64,000 nucleotides of DNA from Pseudomonas taiwanensis (GTDB lineage: Bacteria; Pseudomonadota; Gammaproteobacteria; Pseudomonadales; Pseudomonadaceae), in assembly GCF_013393345.1 (NCBI RefSeq), contig NZ_QJRF01000070.1, positions 1-64,000 on the forward strand, given 5' to 3'. Positions 17,901 through 27,953 of the stretch are shown piece by piece. The first letter of the stretch is position 1. Each line of letters begins with the position of its first letter. The notes beneath the pieces were generated by a model. The model was not told the origin of the DNA. It made no database searches and worked only from the letters and a program-made list of their open reading frames with translations. Both the position numbers and the translations under genes were made by a program.

Positions 17901-19774
17901 CAGCGGGCATCACCCCGTAGTTCGGCCACCTGCAACTGCAGGCTCTGCCTGTCAGCCAACTCGGGCGATACAGGCGTCCCCGCCACCAGGTGGATGCGCG
18001 ACCAGAAGCGCTTGAACAATCCCTTGGCCGGGTCGCGGCTGAAGAAGCTGCCCCACAGCCCCTGCAGCGCCATCGGGATCACCGGCACCGGGTTTTCCTG
18101 GAGGATGCGCTCGATGCCGTTCTTGAACTCGTTCAACTCGCCATCGCCGGTCAGCTTGCCCTCGGGGAAGATGCACACGACTTCGCCGTTGCGCAGGTAT
18201 TCGGCGATCTTCTTGAAGGCCGCATCGTAGACGAGCAGGTCTTCATGGCGCGCCGCGATGGGCACGGTCCCGGCGGTGCGGAAGATGAAGTTCAACACCG
18301 GCAGCTGGTAGATCTTGTAGTACATGACGAAGCGCACCGGACGTCGCACCGCGCCGCCAATCAGCAGCGCATCGACGAAGGACACGTGGTTGCACACCAG
18401 CACCGCCGGCCCTTCCTCTGGAATCGCCTCCAGGCCCTTGTGCTCCACGCGGTACATGGAGTGGCCGAGCAGCCAGACCAGGAAGCGCATGGTGAACTCG
18501 GGGACGATCTTGAAGATGTAGCTGTTCACCGCGATGTTCATCAGCGACACCACCAGGAACAGTTCGGGAATCGACAGCCCGGCGACGCTGAGGAAGAGGA
18601 TCGAGGCAATGGCCGACACCACCATGAACAGCGCGTTGAGAATGTTGTTCGCGGCAATCACCCGGGCGCGCTCGTTCTCCGCCGTGCGCGACTGGATCAG
18701 CGCGTACAGCGGCACGATGTAGAAGCCGCCGAACAGGCCGATACCGAGGATATCCGCAAGGATCAGCCAGGCCTGTCCATGGCCCAGCAGCGTCAGCCAG
18801 TCGTGCGGCGTCGCGCCCTGCGGAAACTCGCCGGAATGCCACCAGAGCAGGAGGCCGAACAGGGTCAGGCCGATGGAGCCAAAGGGCACCAGGCCGATCT
18901 CCACTTTGCCGCCCGAGAGGCGTTCGCACAGCATCGAACCCAATGCGATCCCCACTGAGAACACTGTGAGGATCAAAGTCACCACGCTCTCGTCACCGTG
19001 CAGCAACTCCTTCGAATAGGCCGGGATCTGCGTCAGATAGACAGCCCCGAGGAACCAGAACCAGGAGTTACCCACCAGCGAGCGCGATACCGAAGGTCGC
19101 TGGCCCAGTCCCAGGCGCAGGATCTGCCAGGACTGGCGGAAGATGTTCCAGTCCAGTTTCAGCTCCGGCAGCGCGGCAGCCGCACGGGGGATGCCGCGAC
19201 TGACCAGGTAGCCCAGGCTGGCGGTGAAGACGATGGCACAGGCCACCACCGGCTCGTAGCGCTCGACGGACATCATCAGACCGGCGCTGATGGTCCCCGC
19301 GAGGATGGCGAGGAAGGTACCCATTTCCACCAGGGCGTTACCCCCCACCAACTCATCCTCCCGCAGCACCTGCGGCAGGATTGAATACTTCACCGGGCCG
19401 AACAGCGCCGAGTGGGTGCCCATGGCGAACAGCGCCAGGAACAGCAGCGGCAGACTGTCGAAGAAGAAGCCCAGCGCCCCCACCGCCATGATGGCGACCT
19501 CGGCCAGCTTGATCGCGCGGATCAGCGCGTCCTTGGCGAACTTCTCGCCGAACTGCCCGCCCAGGGCGGAAAACAGGAAGAACGGCAGGATGAACAGCAG
19601 CGCACAAAGGTTGGTGAAGATGCTCTTGTCGCCGGAAATGGCGAGCTTGTAGAGGATGGCGAGGATCAGCGACTGCTTGAAGATGTTGTCATTGAAGGCG
19701 CCGAGCAGCTGGGTCACGAAGAACGGCAGGAACCGCCGCGTGCCCAGCAGGGCGAATTGCGAGTGTTGGCTCAT
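17900..19774 (-). CDS. MFS transporter fused to a PlsC-type acyltransferase (LplT-acyltransferase)
   Basis: 624 residues from ATG at 19774, with AAGGAAG upstream. A longer frame runs into repeat DNA and is rejected. Residues 1-420 are an MFS/LplT-like lysophospholipid transporter with about 12 membrane segments (FFVTQLLGAFNDNIFKQSLI is the LplT start). Residues 430-624 are a PlsC acyltransferase with NHVSFVD and FPEGKLTGDGELNEFK. Unlike the E. coli Lpl system, the two activities are one polypeptide and there is no acyl-ACP synthetase domain after the acyltransferase. It probably imports lysophospholipids and re-acylates them at the inner membrane. Confidence 0.88.
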   Translation of the reverse strand: MSQHSQFALLGTRRFLPFFVTQLLGAFNDNIFKQSLILAILYKLAISGDKSIFTNLCALLFILPFFLFSALGGQFGEKFAKDALIRAIKLAEVAIMAVGALGFFFDSLPLLFLALFAMGTHSALFGPVKYSILPQVLREDELVGGNALVEMGTFLAILAGTISAGLMMSVERYEPVVACAIVFTASLGYLVSRGIPRAAAALPELKLDWNIFRQSWQILRLGLGQRPSVSRSLVGNSWFWFLGAVYLTQIPAYSKELLHGDESVVTLILTVFSVGIALGSMLCERLSGGKVEIGLVPFGSIGLTLFGLLLWWHSGEFPQGATPHDWLTLLGHGQAWLILADILGIGLFGGFYIVPLYALIQSRTAENERARVIAANNILNALFMVVSAIASILFLSVAGLSIPELFLVVSLMNIAVNSYIFKIVPEFTMRFLVWLLGHSMYRVEHKGLEAIPEEGPAVLVCNHVSFVDALLIGGAVRRPVRFVMYYKIYQLPVLNFIFRTAGTVPIAARHEDLLVYDAAFKKIAEYLRNGEVVCIFPEGKLTGDGELNEFKNGIERILQENPVPVIPMALQGLWGSFFSRDPAKGLFKRFWSRIHLVAGTPVSPELADRQSLQLQVAELRGDAR

Positions 19775-19891
19775 CTTCCTTGGTACCTGTGGTTGGCAGT
19801 GGAATAGCCTCGTGCAACTGAAGTTGCACGTCGCTGATTGGACTGCAAGACGGTGGCGGAAAGCCACACTCACAGGAAAGATGTTTGTGTG

Positions 19892-20335
19892 AATTCGCAG
19901 ACCTGGATCGTAGGAGCGAGCTCTGCTCGCGAATCGTTCCTTCATTCGCGATTGAAATCGCTCCCACAGACCCGATCCCGTATCGATCCTCAGATGCGCG
20001 GCTTTCCTGTAGGGGCGAATTCATTCGCCAAGGGCGAGTGTTGCAAGTAGCTGCATCGCCCGTAGGAGCTGGCTTGCCAGCGAATGGCCCCGTTTCGCTA
20101 GCAAGCTAGCTCCTACAAGGCAGACATAGCCATTGAAATCGCCCCTACAGGCGCGGCGATTGCGAATTCGCAGACCCTGGATCGTAGGAGCGAGCTCTGC
20201 TCGCGAATCGTTCCCTGTGGGGGCGAATTCATTCGCCAAGGGCGAGTGTTGCAAGTAGCTGCATCGCCCGTAGGAGCTGGCTTGCCAGCGAATGGCCCCG
20301 TTTCGCTAGCAAGCTAGCTCCTACAAGGCAGACAC
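19892..20335. repeat. Nested REP cluster with a duplicated 115-bp block
   Basis: The 585-bp gap 19775-20359 has no gene. A 115-bp block is present twice, 20012-20126 and 20220-20334, apparently identical. Each copy has an inverted GAATTCATTCGCC part, the linker GTTGCAAGTAGCTGCAT, and a GTAGGAGCTGGCTTGCCAGC...GCTAGCAAGCTAGCTCCTAC REP pair. A second unit (GTAGGAGCGAGCTCTGCTCG) occurs near 19909 and 20184. The composite recurs near 39.5 kb and, inverted, near 62.0 kb. Confidence 0.9.
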
Positions 20336-20359
20336 GCCCCTACAGGCCCGTTCCCCGAC

Positions 20360-20689
20360 TCAGATCGGCAACTGCCCCAGCGCCCAGCGCAGCAGGAAGA
20401 ACAGCACCAGTCCACCGAGGATGGTCGCCAGCAGGTGACGCGTCAGCGCGGCGATCAGGATGGCGCCGAGGCCCGCCAGCAGGTAGGCGTTGTCCAGCGC
20501 CAGCTGCAGGTTCTGGCCGTCGGGCATCAGCATTCCCGGCACGACGATGGCGGTGAGCACGGCCGTGGGAACGTAGTGCAGTCCCTGGCGCACCACAGGG
20601 GGGAAACTGAGGTTCGGCCAGGCGAACAGGCTGTAGCGGATGGCGAAGGTAATGGCCGCCATGCCGAGGATCAGGCTCCAGGTTTGCAC
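20360..20689 (-). CDS. azlD: AzlD-type branched-chain amino acid exporter subunit
   Basis: 109 residues from GTG at 20689, with GGGAGGAC upstream. It is a small hydrophobic protein with about four membrane segments ([40 protein letters not shown]), typical of AzlD/YgaH. It overlaps azlC by 19 bp, so it is translationally coupled. With AzlC it forms a branched-chain amino acid or analogue exporter. Confidence 0.88.
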   Translation of the reverse strand: MQTWSLILGMAAITFAIRYSLFAWPNLSFPPVVRQGLHYVPTAVLTAIVVPGMLMPDGQNLQLALDNAYLLAGLGAILIAALTRHLLATILGGLVLFFLLRWALGQLPI

Positions 20690-21402
20690 GAGATGTCCTC
20701 CCGGACCAGATCGAGGCGATAACGACGTTCCAGCACCACGCCTACGGCGATACCGCAGAGGGCCGCCGCCATCAGGCCCAGCTTGTAGGGCAGGCCCTGA
20801 CAAGCCAGCGCCACGGCGCCAGCCACCAGTGCGGCGGCCACCTGCGGCTTGTTGCGCAGCATGGGCACCACGATGCCGATGAAGGTGGCGAGCATGGCGA
20901 AGTCCAGGCCCCAGGCTGCCAGGTTGGGCACCGCCTGGCCGAAGAGCACGCCCACCAGGGTGCAGAGCTGCCAGTTCAGGTACATGGCCAGGGCGGCGCC
21001 GAAGAAGTACCAGTGCTTGTGCGGCGAGTCGTCCTTTTCCGCGTAGCGATGCTGGACCACGGCGAAGGCTTCGTCGGTCAGCCAGAACGCCAGTGGCATC
21101 CGCCAGCGGGTCGGCAGATGGCGCACGAAGGGCTGCAGGGTGGCGCTGTAGAGGGCATGGCGCAGGTTGACCACGAAGGTGGTCAGCAGCACCACCGCTG
21201 CCCCGGCGCCCCCACTGAGCAGGGTAATGGCGATGAACTGGGACGAACCGGCGAACACCAACAGCGACATGCCGAGGGTCTGCCAGGCAGACAGCCCGGC
21301 GCCGGCCGCGAGGGTGCCGAAGATGATGCCGAACGGAATGGCGCCGACGATCATCGGGACGATGTCTCGGGCGCCGTGGATGAACTCAGTGATACGGGAC
21401 AT
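20671..21402 (-). CDS. azlC: AzlC-type branched-chain amino acid exporter subunit
   Basis: 243 residues from ATG at 21402 with AAGGAGGG upstream. The AzlC/YgaZ signature is present: [30 protein letters not shown]-like ([19 protein letters not shown]), LTDEAFAV, and multiple membrane helices. Partner of AzlD. The AraC-type gene just upstream on the same strand is its likely regulator, as in many azlCD loci. Confidence 0.92.
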   Translation of the reverse strand: MSRITEFIHGARDIVPMIVGAIPFGIIFGTLAAGAGLSAWQTLGMSLLVFAGSSQFIAITLLSGGAGAAVVLLTTFVVNLRHALYSATLQPFVRHLPTRWRMPLAFWLTDEAFAVVQHRYAEKDDSPHKHWYFFGAALAMYLNWQLCTLVGVLFGQAVPNLAAWGLDFAMLATFIGIVVPMLRNKPQVAAALVAGAVALACQGLPYKLGLMAAALCGIAVGVVLERRYRLDLVREDISCKPGA

Positions 21403-21439
21403 GGGGCCCTCCTTGTCCCGGAAGGCTAGCGGACGGCCA

Positions 21440-22285
21440 TCAATGGGTCTTGAACGATCTTGCGCAGGCGTTGCGATATTCGCCCGGTCCCACGCCATAG
21501 GCCTGCTTGAACTGGCGGGTCAGGTGGCTCTGGTCGGCGAATCCCAGCTGTGCCGCCACACCGGCCGGCGCGCAACCGGCCTTCAGCAAGGCGCGGGCCT
21601 GGTCCAGACGCTGCTGTTTGAGCCAGGCATGGGGCGGCATGCCGGTGGCGCGGCGGAAGGTACGGGCGAAATGGAAGGGCGAGAGCCCCACTTCGGCGGC
21701 CAGTTCTTCGAGGGACGGCGGCTCGGCCAGGCGCGCGGACAGAATATCCCGCGCCAGCGCCACGGCCCGTGGCTCGATCCCGGCGCCGCGGGGTACGGCG
21801 ACACGCGCATGGCGTCGGAACAGCAACAGAATCGCCTCGCGCCAGGCCGTCTGTACCTGAAGCGCGGGAGTGCTGTCCTCGAGCAATTGGTGCAGCCGAA
21901 TGAAGGTTACTGCCACCTCGGGGTCCTGGATAACGCTATCGGCAAACCCGGGCAGGCCGTTCATCCGGATATCCAGTTCCGCCAGTACATCCGTCACCCG
22001 CTCAAGGTCCGGGTAAAAGCCCCGGTAACGCCAGCCCTGTTCATGGGCCTTGGAACCGGTGTGCAACTCATCGGGATTGATCAGCACCATGCTGCCTACA
22101 GGCGCCAGGTGGTCGCTGCCGCGATGGCGGAAACGCTGCGCACCGGACTCGATCACGGTGAACACATAACCTTCATGCACATGGGGAGCGAAACGCTGCT
22201 CGATGTAGCGGGCATGGAGCAGCTCCACCCCGCCTAATTCGCTGGCCTGCCAGAAGCGTGTCGTTTCGCCGCTCGCCATATCCAT
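21440..22285 (-). CDS. AraC-family transcriptional regulator
   Basis: 281 residues from ATG at 22285, whose first base is the last base of the upstream acetyltransferase stop (TGATG). The N-terminal cupin sensor has [20 protein letters not shown]. The C-terminal double HTH has [20 protein letters not shown] and [20 protein letters not shown]. It lies 37 bp upstream of azlC in the same direction and probably controls azlCD in response to an amino acid. Confidence 0.88.
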   Translation of the reverse strand: MDMASGETTRFWQASELGGVELLHARYIEQRFAPHVHEGYVFTVIESGAQRFRHRGSDHLAPVGSMVLINPDELHTGSKAHEQGWRYRGFYPDLERVTDVLAELDIRMNGLPGFADSVIQDPEVAVTFIRLHQLLEDSTPALQVQTAWREAILLLFRRHARVAVPRGAGIEPRAVALARDILSARLAEPPSLEELAAEVGLSPFHFARTFRRATGMPPHAWLKQQRLDQARALLKAGCAPAGVAAQLGFADQSHLTRQFKQAYGVGPGEYRNACARSFKTH

Positions 22286-22854
22286 CAAGCGCTGAACAGC
22301 GCCTCCAGGCGTTGCTTCACGTCCGGCCAATCGTGGTCGGTGATGCTGTAGAGCACGCTGTCATCAAGGCGGCCGCCCGCCAGGCGGCGATGGTTGCGCA
22401 GCACGCCCTCGCGCTGGGCGCCGAGCTTTTCGATGGCGCGCTGGGCGCGCAGGTTGCTGGCGGCGGTTTTCAGTTGCACCCGCACCAGCTGCCACTCCTC
22501 GAAAGCGTGGCGCAGCATCAGGTACTTGATCGACGCATTCAGGCCACTGCCGTGCTCACCGGCGGCCAGCCAGGTCCAGCCGATCTCGGCGGCCGGCAGG
22601 TTGGGTATGAAATCGGCGAATCGCGTGGTGCCCACCAGGTTGTCACCCAGGCGAACGGCGAAGACCACTGCCCGCCCTTCCCGCTGGGCGGCCAGGCCCT
22701 GGCGATACCAGTCGGGGCGCAGGGGGCCGTTCATATAGGCCAGGGCTTCACGGTTGGCTTCGGCCAGGGTCACCAGCGCTGGGATGTCGGCCTCTGCCAG
22801 CGGTTCGAGGCGCAAGGCGCCGCGCTGCAGGATGACCGGTTGTGGATTGAACAT
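22285..22854 (-). CDS. GNAT acetyltransferase, RimJ/RimL type
   Basis: 189 residues from ATG at 22854. GNAT fold signatures are IGWTWLAAGEHGSGLNASIK, LMLRHAFEEWQLVRVQLKTA and NLRAQRAIEKLGAQREGVLR, the pattern of the RimJ/RimL/YjcK group that acetylates protein N-termini or small amines. It overlaps the AraC regulator start by 1 bp, so the four genes down to azlD may form one operon. Confidence 0.85.
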   Translation of the reverse strand: MFNPQPVILQRGALRLEPLAEADIPALVTLAEANREALAYMNGPLRPDWYRQGLAAQREGRAVVFAVRLGDNLVGTTRFADFIPNLPAAEIGWTWLAAGEHGSGLNASIKYLMLRHAFEEWQLVRVQLKTAASNLRAQRAIEKLGAQREGVLRNHRRLAGGRLDDSVLYSITDHDWPDVKQRLEALFSA

Positions 22855-23105
22855 CTGCGCCCTCCTCAGGCGAAAGAACCCTGCCGGATGAGAACGTCGC
22901 GCCGAGCGGAAGTGCCGTGCAGGCGTCCGCGCAAGATCGATGGAACAGCGCGGGCGATAGAGCACGCTATCAGCCCCCGTGCGGGCGCTCAAGAGTACCT
23001 GCGACCTTGGTAGCAGCGGCCTGACGAATTGCCGACTTTGGTGCGAAACTGCTGGAAGTCGAATTCTCGCGGGCACATCCCGCCACCGCACCATCCGGAG
23101 CTGCA

Positions 23106-26100
23106 ATGTCGCTGTCCAGCGGGCTGATCGCCACGGTCGCCTTCCTCTACATGGCCATCCTCTTCGCCATCGCCTTCTATGGCGACCGACGCAGCACGCC
23201 CTTGTCGCCGCGCATGCGCGCCGGGGTCTACAGCCTGTCGCTGGCGGTGTACTGCACCAGTTGGACCTTCTTCGGCGCCGTCGGCCAGGCCGCCGGCCAG
23301 GTCTGGAACTTCCTGCCCATTTACCTCGGCCCCATCCTGCTGCTCCTGGTGGCGCCCTGGGTGGTGCAGAAGATGGTGCTCATCAGCAAGCAGGAGAACA
23401 TTACCTCCATCGCCGACTTCATCGCCGCGCGCTACGGCAAGTCCCAGGCGCTGGCGGTGGTGGTGGCGCTGATCTGCCTGGTCAGCGTGCTGCCTTACAT
23501 CGCCCTGCAACTGAAGGGCATCGTCCTCGGGGTGAACCTGCTGATCGGCCCGAGCGCCGAGGCCTCCGGTACCCGCGCCCAGGACACCGCGCTCATCGTG
23601 TCCCTGGTGCTCGCCCTCTTCACCATCCTTTTCGGTACGCGCAACCTCGACGCCACCGAGCACCACCGTGGCATGGTCCTGGCGATTGCCTTCGAATCGC
23701 TAGTCAAATTGCTGGCCTTCCTCGCGGTGGGCGCCTACGTGACTTTCGGCCTGTTCGACGGTTTCGACGACCTGTTCACCCGCGCCCGCAGCGCCCCGCA
23801 ACTGGAGCACTACTGGTCGCAATCCATGGACTGGTCCTCGCTGTTGGTGCAGACCGGCGTTGCCATGCTCGCGATCATCTGCCTGCCCCGCCAGTTCCAC
23901 GTGACGGTGGTGGAGAACATCGAGCCGCGCGACCTGCGCCAGGCGCGCTGGATATTCCCCATCTACCTGGCCCTGGCGGCGCTGTTCGTGGTGCCCATCG
24001 CCCTGGCCGGACAGATGCTGCTGCCCAGCGGCGTGATCCCGGACTCCTTCGTCATCAGCCTGCCGCTGGCCGAGGCCCACCCGGCCCTGGCGCTGCTGGC
24101 CTTCATCGGCGGGGCCTCGGCCGCGACCGGCATGGTGATCGTCGAAGCCGTGGCGCTGTCCACCATGGTGTCCAACGACATGCTGCTGCCCTGGCTGCTG
24201 CGCCGGCAGAACGCCGAACGCCCATTCGAGGTGTTCCGCCACTGGATGCTCTCGGTACGCCGGGTGAGCATCGTGGTGATCATCCTGCTGGGCTACGTCA
24301 GCTACCGCCTGCTGGGCTCCACCGCGAGCCTGGCGACCATCGGCCAGATCGCCTTCGCCTCCATCGCCCAGCTGGGTCCAGCGATGATCGGCGCGCTGTT
24401 CTGGAAACAGGCCAACCGCCGCGGCGTCTTCGCCGGCCTCGCCGCCGGCGCCGCACTCTGGGCCTACACCTTGGTGCTGCCGGTGATGGCACGTGGCTTG
24501 GGCTGGCCGCTGGAGAACTTCCCCGGCCTCGCCTGGATGATGGCGAACCCCCTGGACCTGCCCATCGAGCCCCTGACCCAGGGCGTGGTGCTGTCGCTGG
24601 CCGGCAACTGGCTCCTCTTCGCCTGGGTATCGCTGTTCTCCCGCACCCGCGTTTCCGAGCACTGGCAGGCCAGCCGTTTCGTTGGCCAACAGGTGTCCGC
24701 GCGCGGCAGTTCCCGCACGCTCCTGGCAGTGCAGGTGGACGACCTGCTGATGCTCGCCTCGCGCTTCGTCGGCGAGGAACGTGCGCGGCAGAGCTTCATC
24801 CGCTTCGCCTATCGGCTGGGCATCAGTTTCAACCCGGCGCAGAACGCCAACCAGGACTGGATCACCCACACCGAACGCCTGCTCGCCGGCGTACTCGGGG
24901 CCTCTTCGGCGCGCGCCGTGGTGAAGGCGGCCATCGAAGGACGCGAGATGCAGGTGGAGGACGTGGTGCGCATCGCCGACGAAGCGTCCGAAGTGCTGCA
25001 ATTCAACCGCGCGCTGCTGCAGGGCGCCATCGAGAACATCACCCAGGGCATCAGCGTCGTCGACCAGTCCTTGCGACTGGTGGCCTGGAACCGTCGCTAC
25101 CTGGAGCTGTTCGACTACCCCGAAGGCTTGATCAGCGTCGGTCGCCCCATCGCCGACATCATCCGCTACAACGCTGAACGCGGCCTCTGTGGCCCCGGCG
25201 AGGTGGAATCCCATGTCGCCCGCCGCCTGTTCTGGATGCGCCAGGGCACACCGCACACCTCAGAGCGCCTGTTCCCCAATGGCCGGGTCATCGAACTGAT
25301 CGGCAACCCCATGCCCGGCGGCGGTTTCGTCATGAGCTTCACCGACATCACCGCCTATCGCCAGGCCGAGCGCGATCTCAAGGATGCCAACGAAGGCCTG
25401 GAGCGACGGGTCACCGAGCGGACCCTGGAACTCTCCCAGCTCAACCACGCGCTGATCGAAGCCAAGGGCACGGCGGAATCCGCCAACCAGTCCAAGACCC
25501 GCTTCCTCGCCGCCGTCAGCCACGATCTGATGCAGCCGCTCAACGCCGCGCGGCTGTTCTCCGCCGCCCTCGGCCATCAGCAGGAAGTCCTGCCTCGCGA
25601 GGCCCGCGAACTGGTCAATCACCTGGACAGCTCGCTGCGTTCGGCCGAGGACCTGATTACCGACCTGCTGGACATCTCCCGGCTGGAAAGCGGCCGCGTC
25701 ACCCCTGACCGCGCGCCCTTCCCCCTGGCGTCGCTGTTCGACACCCTCGGCGCCGAGTTCAAGGTACTGGCCCAGGAGCAGGGGATGGACTTCCGCCTGC
25801 GCGGCAGCAAGTTGCGGGTGGAAAGCGACATGAAACTGCTGCGTCGGGTCCTGCAGAACTTCCTCACCAACGCCTTCCGCTATGCCAGGGGACGCGTCCT
25901 GCTCGGCGCCCGGCGCGACGGCGACAACCTGCGCCTGGAAGTCTGGGACCGTGGCCCCGGCATCCCGGAAGACAAGCGCAAGGTGATATTCGAGGAGTTC
26001 AAGCGCCTGGACAGCCATCAGACCCGCGCCGAGAAAGGCCTGGGCCTGGGCCTGGCCATCGCCGACGGCCTCTGCCGCGTGCTCGGCCACAAGCTGGAAG

Positions 26101-26585
26101 TGCGCTCCTGGCCCGGCAAGGGCAGCGTATTCAGCGTCACCGTGCCGCTGGCACGCGCCCAGCAGCCGTCGCCTGTGGTGCAGAAACAGGCCGAAGCCAA
26201 TGGCCAGTTCCTCAACGGTACCCAGGTACTGTGCATCGACAACGAGGACAGCATCCTCACCGGCATGCACAGCCTGCTGTCGCGCTGGGGCTGCCAGGTC
26301 TGGACGGCGCGCAACCGCCTGGAATGCGAGCACCTGCTGGCCGAAGAGGTGCGGCCGCAACTGGCGCTGGTGGACTACCACCTGGATGAGGGCGAGACCG
26401 GCACCGAACTCATGGCCTGGCTGCGGACCCGCCTGGGTGAACCGCTGCCCGGCGTCGTGATCAGCGCCGACGGCCGCGCCGAGCTGGTGGCCGAAGTCCA
26501 CGCCGCCGGCCTGGACTACCTCGCCAAGCCGGTGAAGCCCGCGGCGCTACGGGCGCTGATCAGCCGGCACGTGAACCTACGCTGA
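23106..26585 (+). CDS. CbrA-like hybrid sensor kinase with sodium:solute-symporter sensor domain
   Basis: 1159 residues. Residues 1 to about 500 form an SSS transporter-like domain of 12-13 membrane helices (VYCTSWTFFGAVGQAAGQVW; ENITSIADFIAARYGKSQAL). A linker is followed by a PAS domain near 640-760, a coiled coil, HisKA with phosphorylatable H806 in LAAVSHDLMQPLNAARLF, an ATPase domain (RGPGIPEDKRKVIFEEFKRL; GLGLGLAIADGL) and a C-terminal receiver with D1090 in LALVDYHLDEG. It probably couples solute binding or transport to signalling. No partner response regulator is adjacent. Confidence 0.92.
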   Translation: MSLSSGLIATVAFLYMAILFAIAFYGDRRSTPLSPRMRAGVYSLSLAVYCTSWTFFGAVGQAAGQVWNFLPIYLGPILLLLVAPWVVQKMVLISKQENITSIADFIAARYGKSQALAVVVALICLVSVLPYIALQLKGIVLGVNLLIGPSAEASGTRAQDTALIVSLVLALFTILFGTRNLDATEHHRGMVLAIAFESLVKLLAFLAVGAYVTFGLFDGFDDLFTRARSAPQLEHYWSQSMDWSSLLVQTGVAMLAIICLPRQFHVTVVENIEPRDLRQARWIFPIYLALAALFVVPIALAGQMLLPSGVIPDSFVISLPLAEAHPALALLAFIGGASAATGMVIVEAVALSTMVSNDMLLPWLLRRQNAERPFEVFRHWMLSVRRVSIVVIILLGYVSYRLLGSTASLATIGQIAFASIAQLGPAMIGALFWKQANRRGVFAGLAAGAALWAYTLVLPVMARGLGWPLENFPGLAWMMANPLDLPIEPLTQGVVLSLAGNWLLFAWVSLFSRTRVSEHWQASRFVGQQVSARGSSRTLLAVQVDDLLMLASRFVGEERARQSFIRFAYRLGISFNPAQNANQDWITHTERLLAGVLGASSARAVVKAAIEGREMQVEDVVRIADEASEVLQFNRALLQGAIENITQGISVVDQSLRLVAWNRRYLELFDYPEGLISVGRPIADIIRYNAERGLCGPGEVESHVARRLFWMRQGTPHTSERLFPNGRVIELIGNPMPGGGFVMSFTDITAYRQAERDLKDANEGLERRVTERTLELSQLNHALIEAKGTAESANQSKTRFLAAVSHDLMQPLNAARLFSAALGHQQEVLPREARELVNHLDSSLRSAEDLITDLLDISRLESGRVTPDRAPFPLASLFDTLGAEFKVLAQEQGMDFRLRGSKLRVESDMKLLRRVLQNFLTNAFRYARGRVLLGARRDGDNLRLEVWDRGPGIPEDKRKVIFEEFKRLDSHQTRAEKGLGLGLAIADGLCRVLGHKLEVRSWPGKGSVFSVTVPLARAQQPSPVVQKQAEANGQFLNGTQVLCIDNEDSILTGMHSLLSRWGCQVWTARNRLECEHLLAEEVRPQLALVDYHLDEGETGTELMAWLRTRLGEPLPGVVISADGRAELVAEVHAAGLDYLAKPVKPAALRALISRHVNLR

Positions 26586-26620
26586 AATGCATTGTGGGAG
26601 ACTTGCACGATGCGCCTTTT

Positions 26621-27350
26621 GTAGGTTGGTCAGAGCGCAGCGAAGCCCAACGTGGCGCTGTATCAGGCCCGCATTGTTGGGCTTCGCGTAGCTCAGACGC
26701 AACCTACAGGGGGACCACGCTTCACCGGCCCACCATTCGTGGTTCACCCAGAATCCACCCTACGCGCCAGGCGCTTTTCCGTAGGTTGGGCAGAGCGCAG
26801 CGAAGCCCAACATGGCGCCGTATCAAGTCCGCACCGTTGGGCTTCGCGTAGCTCAGCCACAACCTACAGGGGGACCACGCTTCACCGGCCCACCATCCGT
26901 GGTTCACCCAGAATCCACGCTACTCGCCAGGCACATTTCCGTAGGTTGGTCAGAGCGCAGCGAAGCCCAACGTGGCGGCGTATCAGGTCCGCACCGTTGG
27001 GCTTCGCGTAGCTCAGACACAACCTACAGGGGGACCACGCTTCACCGGCCCACCATTCGTGGTTCACCCAGAATCCACGCTACGCGCCAGGCACATTTCC
27101 GTAGGTTGGTCAGAGCGCAGCGAAGCCCAACGTGGCGCCGTATCAGGTCCGCACTGTTGGGCTTCGCGTAGCTCAGACACAACCTACAGGGGGACCACGC
27201 TTCACCGGCCCACCATTCGTGGTTCACCCAGAATCCACGCTACGCGCCAGGCGCTTTTCCGTAGGTTGGTCAGAGCGCAGCGAAGCCCAACGTGGCGGCG
27301 TATCAGGTCCGCACCGTTGGGCTTCGCATAGCTCAGACACAACCTACAGG
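26621..27350. repeat. Tandem array of a 160-bp palindromic repeat, four full copies plus a partial fifth
   Basis: GTAGGTTGG recurs at 26621, 26781, 26941, 27101 and 27261, an exact 160-bp period. Each unit contains nested inverted repeats, GTAGGTTG...CAACCTAC outside and GCGAAGCCCAAC...GTTGGGCTTCGC inside. A spacer follows (CACGCTTCACCGGCCCACCA, then TCGTGGTTCACCCAGAATCC). The copies differ by a few substitutions. The period is not a multiple of 3, so the open frames inside are not genes. It fills the gene-free stretch 26586-27364. Confidence 0.95.
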
Positions 27351-27364
27351 GTAGGCAGCGGAAC

Positions 27365-27817
27365 TCAGACGTCTTCGTCTTCCCGCACCAGCACACAGTG
27401 CATGCCGCTGTCGTCTTCGGTGCAGTCGTAGAGGTAGAACATCTGTACCTCGCCGGAGGCGGCGACCACCGCGACGAAGTCACCGGCATCGGCGAGGAAG
27501 AAATCACGCGTCGCCGGATCGGCCTGGCACTCGATCAACGCCGTGACGAACGAGGCGGGATCGATATCGCCGAAATAATCCTCACGGTCCTGCGCGCTCC
27601 ATTCGGCCGGCGCCTGGAAGGGGCCGGTGAAGAGGATGCGCGCATCGCCCAGGTCTTCTTCTTCGGCGTCGAGGTCGTTTTCGTCGGGACGATAGAGCGA
27701 GCACTCCAGGGCATCGGCATGGCCCAGCACGGCCTCGCGGGCAGCCAGGCGCTTTTCCGGGTCGAGGCCGGCGGCCAGGCAGATCTGGGCCCAGCTGTCT
27801 TGTTGGCGTGGGGACAC
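27365..27817 (-). CDS. Hypothetical acidic protein, 150 residues
   Basis: Starts at GTG 27817 with AAGGAA upstream; the frame continues upstream without a better start. The product is very acidic (LYRPDENDLDAEEEDLGDAR; the C-terminus ends VREDEDV) and soluble, with no recognised domain. It begins VSPRQQDSWAQICLAAGLDP. It is divergent from the Crp-like regulator and directly abuts the repeat array at its 3' end. Function unknown. Confidence 0.72.
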   Translation of the reverse strand: MSPRQQDSWAQICLAAGLDPEKRLAAREAVLGHADALECSLYRPDENDLDAEEEDLGDARILFTGPFQAPAEWSAQDREDYFGDIDPASFVTALIECQADPATRDFFLADAGDFVAVVAASGEVQMFYLYDCTEDDSGMHCVLVREDEDV

Positions 27818-27953
27818 GGGAGAGTTCCTTCTTGGTTGGGGCAGAAAAAAGGAGTCTAGTTTCAGGCACGCGGAAGCGGCGGGCAATTGCGGATTGGGAG
27901 CCGAGCGCTCGCCTGTGCTTAGATGAATCCAATACCCCCCAGGCCAATCCCAA

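Noticed and set aside
19775-19945. N-terminal extension of the MFS-acyltransferase gene
   Set aside because: The extra 57 residues are encoded by repeat-rich intergenic DNA. The LplT-like start MSQHSQFALLGTRRFLPFFV with AAGGAAG upstream is clearly better.
26621-27350. CRISPR array
   Set aside because: The repeats are 160 bp, contiguous and internally palindromic, without unique spacers or cas genes.
26652-27431. Several overlapping 119-residue frames in the 26.6-27.4 kb region
   Set aside because: They are the 160-bp tandem repeat read in successive frames. The period is not a multiple of 3, there are no ribosome sites, and the same text occurs non-coding elsewhere.
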